From assembly GCF_000274605.1 (NCBI RefSeq), contig NZ_AKNV01000004.1, positions 124,001 through 188,000 on the forward strand: 64,000 bases of DNA, given 5' to 3'. The DNA is from Helicobacter pylori NQ4053 (GTDB taxonomy: Bacteria > Campylobacterota > Campylobacteria > Campylobacterales > Helicobacteraceae). The translations under genes and the position numbers were made by a program. This document shows, one piece after another, positions 58,788 through 64,000 of the stretch. How positions within the stretch are numbered: position 1 is the first letter of the stretch; every line of letters starts with the position of its first letter. The notes below the pieces were generated by a model. The model did not search any database and was not told the DNA's origin. It saw only the letters and a program-made list of their open reading frames with translations.

Positions 58788-59094
58788 GTCATTTTGGAAA
58801 AATGTTGTCCTTTTTTTGATTTTGGCGCTTTTTATTTCATTTGGTGGTGTTAAAATTCATTTTCTTCATTTGAAATTCGTTTTCTTCATTTGAAATTCGC
58901 TTTTTTTAAGGGGATAGGGGGGTATTTTGAAATAACTCTCCCCCTACAACCCCCAATTAAATCCCCCTAACCCAAGAAGACCGCTTTTTATAAGCTATCG
59001 CTTGATTAAAATCAAGCTCTTTTATTATTTATCTTAAAAATGCTAAAGCATTTTTTAAATTCTATTAAACAAAGTTAAATTTAAAAAAAGGGAT
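58788..59094. other. intergenic region between babA and the tRNA genes
   Basis: No gene. Contains 2.4 copies of a 20-bp tandem repeat (AAATTCGTTTTCTTCATTTG, 58853-58900), a bab-flank-like C-rich segment (58940-58980) and a hairpin GCTTGATT-AA-AATCAAGC (59000-59017) followed by CTCTTTTATT. Confidence 0.65.
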
Positions 59095-59171
<77 letters not shown>

Positions 59172-59193
59172 ACACGCTAACAAAGGAAAAAAA

Positions 59194-59268
59194 TGGCTGG
59201 GGTGCAAGGATTCGAACCTCGGAATGCCAGGACCAAAACCTGGTGCCTTACCGCTTGGCGACACCCCA
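59194..59268 (-). tRNA. tRNA-Gln (TTG)
   Basis: 75 nt with encoded CCA. Acceptor TGGGGTG/CACCCCA, discriminator G, anticodon arm CCAGG-TTTTGGT-CCTGG with anticodon TTG, T arm GAGGTTCGAATCCTT. H. pylori has no GlnRS; this tRNA is charged by GluRS2 with Glu and then amidated by GatCAB. 22 bp upstream of tRNA-fMet, same strand. Confidence 0.95.
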
Positions 59269-59339
59269 ACAAATAAAATAAAGAAAGCATTATACAAAAG
59301 CTTTTTAAAAAAGTCAAGCTAAAACGCTATAATTTCATC

Positions 59340-59864
59340 ATGGAAAATGGATTTAACCCTCTCATTTATGAACGCTATTTGAAAAAGAAAGAAACTTTTT
59401 TGCTGTTTAAAAGAATCGCTCAAATGTCTGCGTTTAAAAATCTAAAGCTCCAGCTCAAGCGAAGAGAGGTGATCAATCGTTATGTCGCTGGAATTTTAGG
59501 GGATTTAAAGAAAGGGTTTAGATACGCTAAAATTGAACATCAAATCCTAAAAATCTATTTCACGCACCCGAGTTTCTTGAAAGCCTTTGAAACAGAAAAA
59601 GACCACTACACCAACCGCCTGAAAGCCCATTTTTTAGAAACGCAAAAAACCCTAAAAGCTTTGAATTACCCTTTTGATTTTAAAATAATCCAAGCGAGCG
59701 TTAAGAAAAGGGCGTATCACAAACCGGTTGTCAAAAAAGAAAAACCCCCTAAAAAACCGGTTAGCATCAATGTCAATTGCGAGGGTTTGAGCGATTTCAC
59801 TAAAAAGCAATTTTTAAAGCTCAAACGCGCTTGTAACGATAATACGCCGCGCACGCCCCCTTGA
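59340..59864 (+). CDS. hypothetical basic protein (HP0897-like)
   Basis: 174 residues, strongly basic, no signal or membrane segment. Part of it (GFRYAKIEHQILKIYFTHPS ... FLKAFETEKDHYTNRLKAHF) has the look of a small alpha/beta domain and weakly recalls DUF721/DciA-like proteins; this is not secure. The C-terminal 15 codons lie inside the first copy of the 135-bp repeat and are antisense to hypD-derived sequence, so the true end may differ between strains. Divergent from the tRNA genes, convergent with hypD. Confidence 0.55.
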   Translation: MENGFNPLIYERYLKKKETFLLFKRIAQMSAFKNLKLQLKRREVINRYVAGILGDLKKGFRYAKIEHQILKIYFTHPSFLKAFETEKDHYTNRLKAHFLETQKTLKALNYPFDFKIIQASVKKRAYHKPVVKKEKPPKKPVSINVNCEGLSDFTKKQFLKLKRACNDNTPRTPP

Positions 59865-60215
59865 GAGCTGACCATGCAACTGCCGATCGGGTTTTGTGGG
59901 GTGCAAGTTGTGGCGAATAGTGAGCAATCTAGGGGCTTAGAGCAATTTTTGAAACTCAAACGCGCTTGTAACGATAATACGCCGCGCACGCCCCCTTGAG
60001 AGCTGACCATGCAACTGCCGATCGGGTTTTGTGGGGTGCAAGTTGTGGCGAATAATGAGCAATCTAGGGGCTTAGAGCAATTTTTGAAACTCAAACGCGC
60101 TTGTAACGATAATACGCCGCGCACGCCCCCTCAGAGCTGACCATGCAACTGCCGATCGGGTTTTGCGGGGTGCAAGTTGTAGCGAATAGCGAGCAGTCCA
60201 AAGGCTTAGCGATGC
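59821..60215. repeat. 135-bp tandem duplication of the HP0897/hypD junction
   Basis: Two 135-bp units (59821-59955, 59956-60090) differ at a single base. They are followed by the resident hypD 3' end (from 60091), which is the same segment but with several differences, including a 1-nt length change near CCCCCT and GAGCAATCTAGGGG versus GAGCAGTCCAAAGG. The unit covers the last codons of HP0897 and, antisense, the last about 35 codons of hypD. Confidence 0.93.
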
Positions 60216-61203
60216 CTTTTAAAATTTCCCCACACTTGCATGCCTTGTTTTCTTTAGAGGTTTTGTGGCTTAAGTATGCTTTAAAGACTTTTTCAGCGTC
60301 ATAAGAAGCGAACGCTTCTTTAAGCTTGAGAGCGGAATGTTTGATATTCCCTAAGCCTCTCCATTCAAAATTTTCCCTAACTTCCATGCATGCGTTCACT
60401 AACGCTTGCGCTTTTGTATTCCCCTCAAAACTCACCGCTCTTTTGTATTGGATCTCTAGCTTGGCTTCTTTGTTTAAGGCTTGTTTAAGAAGCATCAGCA
60501 CGCTTTCTAGTATATCCACCGGCTCAAAACCGCTCACAATAATAGGGAGTTTAAAGCGATCCACTAAAGGAGTATAGATTTGAGCGCCGCTGATCACGCT
60601 CACATGGCTAGGGGCTAAAAGGGCGTTAATTTGGCATGCTGGATCTTTTAAAATCGTGCTCACGCTGGGAGGCACTAGAATGTGGTTGATGTGGAAAAAA
60701 AGATTTTTTAATTTTTCTTTTTTGGCGTTCAGTAAAACGCTCGCTGTCATCGGCGTGGTGGTTTCAAAACCGATCGCAATGTAAATGACTTTTTTATGCG
60801 GGTTTTCTTTAGCGATCTCTAAAGCTTGCATGGGCGAATACAAAAAGCGCGCATCTAGCCCCTTTTCTCTAGCTTGTATCAAACTCCCATAGCTCCCGGG
60901 GACTCTCATCATATCCCCTAAACTCAAAACAATGCTATCTTTCATGCTAGCGAGTTCATAAGCTTCATCAAGGCGCGCTCTTGGCATCACGCATACCGGG
61001 CAGCCTGGCCCATGCACAAACTCTAAATTGTTAGGCATCAAATCCAAAAGCCCGTATTTCATGAGAGAATGCGTATGCCCTCCGCACACTTCCATGATGA
61101 CTAATTTTTTTTCAAGTTTAAAAGCGAGTTTTTTGATTGCATTAGAGAGCGCTAAAATGGTTTGCTTGTCCCTAAAGGGCGAAATGAGGTGATCAACGCT
61201 CAT
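60091..61203 (-). CDS. hypD: hydrogenase maturation protein HypD
   Basis: Iron-sulfur scaffold that with HypC assembles the Fe(CN)2CO unit of [NiFe]-hydrogenase. Motifs: MEVCGGHTHSLMKYGL, FVHGPGCPVCVMPRARLDEA, YIAIGFETTTPMTA, and the C-terminal cluster Cys set in CKCGE, PLDCSLFATTCTPQNPIGSC and EGACAAYYRYK. 370 residues, normal. 5 bp after hypC. The 3' end is bordered by two extra copies of its terminal segment; its own stop is intact. By position HP0898. Confidence 0.95.
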   Translation of the reverse strand: MSVDHLISPFRDKQTILALSNAIKKLAFKLEKKLVIMEVCGGHTHSLMKYGLLDLMPNNLEFVHGPGCPVCVMPRARLDEAYELASMKDSIVLSLGDMMRVPGSYGSLIQAREKGLDARFLYSPMQALEIAKENPHKKVIYIAIGFETTTPMTASVLLNAKKEKLKNLFFHINHILVPPSVSTILKDPACQINALLAPSHVSVISGAQIYTPLVDRFKLPIIVSGFEPVDILESVLMLLKQALNKEAKLEIQYKRAVSFEGNTKAQALVNACMEVRENFEWRGLGNIKHSALKLKEAFASYDAEKVFKAYLSHKTSKENKACKCGEILKGIAKPLDCSLFATTCTPQNPIGSCMVSSEGACAAYYRYKRV

Positions 61204-61208
61204 TGTTA

Positions 61209-61442
61209 TTATTGCGTTTCGTTCATTTTGGCGATCATTTCTTGGTAAAGCTCAATGGATTCTAGGGCTTCTTTTTCATCAATCTTACTCATCACATAGC
61301 CAATGTGGAGTAACACATAATCGCCCACTTTAACGGACTCGCCCATTAAATCCAAGCTCGCCTCTCTTTGAACGCCCAAAGTTTCCAAAAGCGCCACATT
61401 ATCGTTAATGGCTATGACTTTAGAGGGGATCGCTAAACACAT
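61209..61442 (-). CDS. hypC: hydrogenase assembly chaperone HypC
   Basis: 77 residues beginning MCLAIPSKVIAIND with the essential Cys2, followed by the OB-like beta barrel (GDYVLLHIGYVMSKID). Binds the iron precursor with HypD and the hydrogenase large subunit. Starts on the last base of the hypB stop (TAATG). By position HP0899. Confidence 0.95.
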   Translation of the reverse strand: MCLAIPSKVIAINDNVALLETLGVQREASLDLMGESVKVGDYVLLHIGYVMSKIDEKEALESIELYQEMIAKMNETQ

Positions 61443-62170
61443 TAAAACGAATGCGTGGATTGGTAATTTTCACGCTTTTTTTCTAAAAGGAAGTTTTTAA
61501 AATCTTCCAAGCTTTTAGGGTCTTTAGAACTCATTAAAAAAATAGGCGCTTCAGGCTTTAATTTTTGCATGTCTTCTTTGACTTGAGAAACCCTGAAATT
61601 AAACACTTCAATCATATCCGCTTTACTGATGATCACCGCATCAGCGCACATGAACATCGTAGGGTATTTTAGCACCTTATCATCGCCCTCTGGCACGGAG
61701 AGTAAAACGATATTCATCGCCGCCCCTAGATTATAGCTTGAGGGGCAAACCAGATTCCCCACATTTTCAATGATTAAAAAATCGCTTTTTTCTAACGCTC
61801 CCTCATCTTTTAATAAATCAAACGCCCCTTCAATCATGCTCGCTTCCAAATGGCACGCTTCGCCGGTGGTGATTTGGTGCGCGCTCACGCCTTTTTTACG
61901 CAACCTGTCCGCATCTCTATTGGTTTGCAAATCGCCCTCCACCACGCAAAACTTAAAGTCTTTAAAATCCGCTAGATTTTCTAGCATCGTGGTTTTACCG
62001 CTACCGGGAGAGCTCATGAAATTCAGCACATACAGCCCTTCTTTTAAATAGCGTTCTTTCATTTCAGCGGCTTTAATGTCGTTCTTACTCAAAATTTTTT
62101 CTACGATTTTGACATCTTTTTTACTCAAATTAGGGTTATTTTGTAAAGATTCTTTTCGTTGTTCGCTCAT
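61442..62170 (-). CDS. hypB: hydrogenase/urease nickel-insertion GTPase HypB
   Basis: SIMIBI GTPase working with HypA. Walker A NFMSSPGSGKTTMLENL near residue 55, FCVVEGDLQTNRDADRLRKK, the metal-binding Cys-His in TGEACHLEASM, FLIIENVGNLVCPSSYNLG and base motif ISKADM. It lacks the His-rich N-terminal extension of some homologues. 242 residues. First of hypB-hypC-hypD; a TACAAT -10 candidate lies about 30 bp upstream. By position HP0900. Confidence 0.95.
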   Translation of the reverse strand: MSEQRKESLQNNPNLSKKDVKIVEKILSKNDIKAAEMKERYLKEGLYVLNFMSSPGSGKTTMLENLADFKDFKFCVVEGDLQTNRDADRLRKKGVSAHQITTGEACHLEASMIEGAFDLLKDEGALEKSDFLIIENVGNLVCPSSYNLGAAMNIVLLSVPEGDDKVLKYPTMFMCADAVIISKADMIEVFNFRVSQVKEDMQKLKPEAPIFLMSSKDPKSLEDFKNFLLEKKRENYQSTHSF

Positions 62171-62282
62171 GCTTGTTCCTTTCTTTTAAAATTTTCGTAT
62201 TGTAGCGTGCTTAATTAAACGACTATGATTCAATAACTTCTTTTATCCTCTTGGCTCATCTTTTTAGATCAAAAACGCACTT

Positions 62283-62411
62283 TTACCCTAACCCCTTATC
62301 GTCGCTGTCGTTTTTATCTTTTAACACTAATTTAATGATTCTCCAGATGATGATTAACAAAATGATCGTTAAAAGCAAATACCAAACATTGATAAAAACG
62401 GCTTTCATCAT
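62283..62411 (-). CDS. 42-residue single-span membrane peptide
   Basis: ATG-ATG start with AAGGA 8 nt upstream, then AVFINVWYLLLTIILLIIIW as a membrane helix, a basic RIIKLVLKDK and an acidic tail (NDSDDKGLG), ending in TAA. The pattern positive-inside, one helix, soluble tail is that of a real small membrane protein. It ends about 110 bp before hypB and starts 11 bp after the cupin gene stop, so it probably shares the cupin transcript. Probably HP0901. Function unknown. Confidence 0.6.
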   Translation of the reverse strand: MMKAVFINVWYLLLTIILLIIIWRIIKLVLKDKNDSDDKGLG

Positions 62412-62421
62412 TGGATTTTCC

Positions 62422-62721
62422 TTATTTTTTACTCAAAGATAGCCTTATAACGCTATTTTCTAAAGCGTCCAAACGATGCAAAACTTGGGCTTCTAGGCTG
62501 ATTAACGCTCCCTTAGGCATTTCTATTTTTTCATTTTCTACCTCAAAAATGATTTTGCCCTCTAAAACCTGCACGCTAATCGCTCCTGGGGCCTTGTGTT
62601 TGTCTATGATCGCTCCTTTGGGCATGCAAATGCGAATTTCTTTAGTCAAAGAATTTTCACTCAGCGCTTCAATATGAAGTTTCTCAAAACAAACGCCCTC
62701 TAAAAAATGAACCACTTCCAT
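62422..62721 (-). CDS. small cupin-domain protein (HP0902-like)
   Basis: 99 residues forming a single cupin barrel: MPKGAIIDKHKAPGAISVQV (motif 1 region with one His), EGKIIFEVENEKIEMPKGAL and LEAQVLHRLDALENS (motif 2 region with His). Classic metal ligands are only partly present. Matches HP0902, a structurally characterised cupin of uncertain role. ATG chosen over TTG one codon earlier. About 95 bp after ackA on the same strand. Confidence 0.8.
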   Translation of the reverse strand: MEVVHFLEGVCFEKLHIEALSENSLTKEIRICMPKGAIIDKHKAPGAISVQVLEGKIIFEVENEKIEMPKGALISLEAQVLHRLDALENSVIRLSLSKK

Positions 62722-62818
62722 CAAAAACTCCTAGTGTGATATTTTCTTAATTTAGAACTTAATTTAAGAAAGCTAATTTTTTACCCAAAAATTTCTTATA
62801 GATTTCTTAAACAATTCT

Positions 62819-64000
62819 TTATTCTGTTTTTTCCAAAACCTTTTTGGTTTGCAAAGCGATTTCTAATTCTTCGTCAGTAGGGATTCGTAAAATTTGAACT
62901 TTAGTATTAGGCTGGCTTAAATTCACCAACCCATTGCCCGGATTATCATTAGTGGGCTTACATAAAGCGATCCCTAAATTTTCTAAGCCTTCACACACGC
63001 TCTCTCTTAAAGCCGAGTAGTTTTCCCCTAATCCCCCTGTAAAGAGGATCGCATCTACTTTTTTTAAGACTGCCATGTAAGCTCCGATATACTTTTTAAT
63101 GCGATAAGCGCACATTTCAAAAGCGAGCTTGGCTTGTTTATCGCCTTTTTCCTTTCTGGCTTCTATGTTTCTCATTATCCCCACAAATGCCTTTCAAACC
63201 GCTTTCATGATTTAAAATTTTTATCACTTCTTCTAAGCTCTTATCAGCGCATTGCGCGATGTATTCCACCACAGTGGGATCAATATCCCCACACCTTGTG
63301 CTCATAATCAAGCCTTCTAAAGGGGTTAGCCCCATAGAAGTGTCCACGCTCTTGCCATTTTGAATGGCGGTCGCGCTTGAGCCGTTCCCTAAATGCAAAC
63401 TGATCGCATTAAATCCCTCATAAGCGATATTCAAAAACTTCGCCGCTTCTTTAGCCACATAATGGTGTGAAGTCCCATGGAAACCATAGCGCCGGATTTG
63501 ATACTTTTCATACAATTCATAAGGCAACGCATACATGTAAGCGTAACTGGGCATGCTAGCATGGAATGCGGTGTCAAAAACAGCGATTTGAGGGATGTGG
63601 GGGTGCGCTTTTTGAACGAACTCAATACCGGCTAAATTCGCCGGGTTGTGTAAGGGGGCTAAAATAGAAAGATTGCCAATTTCTTGCATGACTTTTTCAT
63701 CCACTAACACCGGGGCATGGAATTTATCCCCCCCTTGAACCACACGATGCCCTATAGCGTCAATTTGATTGAAATCTTTGATGATCCCCATTTTCGTTAA
63801 ATTCTCACGAATCATTAAAAGCCCGCTCGCATGATCTTTAATCACAAGCTTTTCTTTTAATTCTTGATCGTTATGGTGCAAATGCGATTTGATTTTCAAC
63901 TGCCCTATTTCTTCGCCGATTTTTTCAGCCAAACCGCTCGCTAAGGGCTTGTTCTCTTTCATGTCAAACAACTTAAACTTAATAGACGAACTGCCCAGAT
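62819..64000 (-). pseudogene. ackA: acetate kinase, frameshifted; 5' end outside window
   Basis: Interconverts acetyl phosphate/ADP and acetate/ATP. The frame enters from the window edge with [16 protein letters not shown], so the true start lies just outside. Motifs before the break: [38 protein letters not shown]. After GICGDNE the frame is lost near 63172 and stops at KGKRR. The rest ([19 protein letters not shown] ... [20 protein letters not shown]) is intact in another frame. The expected DNMRNIE-type join suggests a 5-nt deletion within a short ATGA direct repeat. The product would lack the C-terminal third. By position HP0903. Confidence 0.88.

Noticed and set aside
58853..58900. 20-bp repeats upstream of babA as a possible CRISPR
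   Set aside because: Units are directly adjacent, without spacers, only 2.4 copies, and no cas genes in the window.
59717..60124. 135-residue minus-strand frame with two 45-residue repeats
   Set aside because: It is the 135-bp tandem repeat read in a frame other than that of hypD, made open because the unit is a multiple of three; no SD and it starts inside hypD.

Overview
The window is a chromosomal segment of Helicobacter pylori. It carries vacA, babA, katA with the catalase-associated gene kapA, frpB1, pseB, the hypABCD maturation genes and a thiamine-salvage set. The AT-rich DNA, codon choice and long chains of overlapping genes also fit. From memory the gene order follows the HP0838 to HP0903 stretch of strain 26695, with strain-specific losses and breaks. 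No plasmid, prophage core, insertion sequence or CRISPR array was seen.

Layout. 0-5.2 kb, plus strand: end of an unknown gene, a FadL-type porin, pseB (pseudaminic acid), coaBC and a hypothetical. 5.3-13.5 kb, minus: thiM-thiD-thiE, then a complete type I restriction-modification system (hsdM-hsdS-hsdR). 13.7-18.3 kb: a PAP2 phosphatase, an HrgA-like putative nuclease, a YbiT-like ABC-F protein and a Firmicute-like guaC followed by a gene remnant. 18.3-28.3 kb, minus: one chain of 13 touching genes from hypA to the four ADP-heptose genes. 28.4-38.2 kb: flgE behind a sigma-54 site, a probably acquired cdh, a YjdM-like gene, kapA, katA, a Fur-box-controlled frpB1 and ruvC. 38.4-43.9 kb: an NYN-domain protein, a 2.2 kb graveyard of broken repeat-family genes, ruvA and a DUF342 protein. 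44-51 kb, plus: murJ, cysS and vacA. 51-54.3 kb: fecDE, an SDR and a hotdog thioesterase. 54.4-55.8 kb: two tandem toxin-antitoxin modules. 56.4-58.7 kb: babA. 59.1-64 kb: tRNA-fMet, tRNA-Gln, HP0897, hypD-hypC-hypB, a 42-residue membrane peptide, a cupin and ackA.

The most informative features are lesions and rearrangements. vacA (s1/m1 type) is frameshifted at codon 63. ackA has a short deletion. The YafQ-like toxin is frameshifted. A vapD gene sits in the second toxin slot and has lost both its start codon and its frame, while both antitoxins are intact. The shared 3' boundary of HP0897 and hypD carries two extra 135-bp copies. hsdS has four 12-bp repeats between its two recognition domains. 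If these breaks are real and not sequencing errors, the strain makes no full-length VacA or acetate kinase.

Functional links: pseB, flgE and possibly the DUF342 protein serve flagella. The heptose genes, lpxB and the PAP2 enzyme serve the envelope. hypA/B/C/D serve [NiFe]-hydrogenase, and hypA/B also urease. katA, kapA, frpB1 and fecDE serve oxidative-stress and metal handling.
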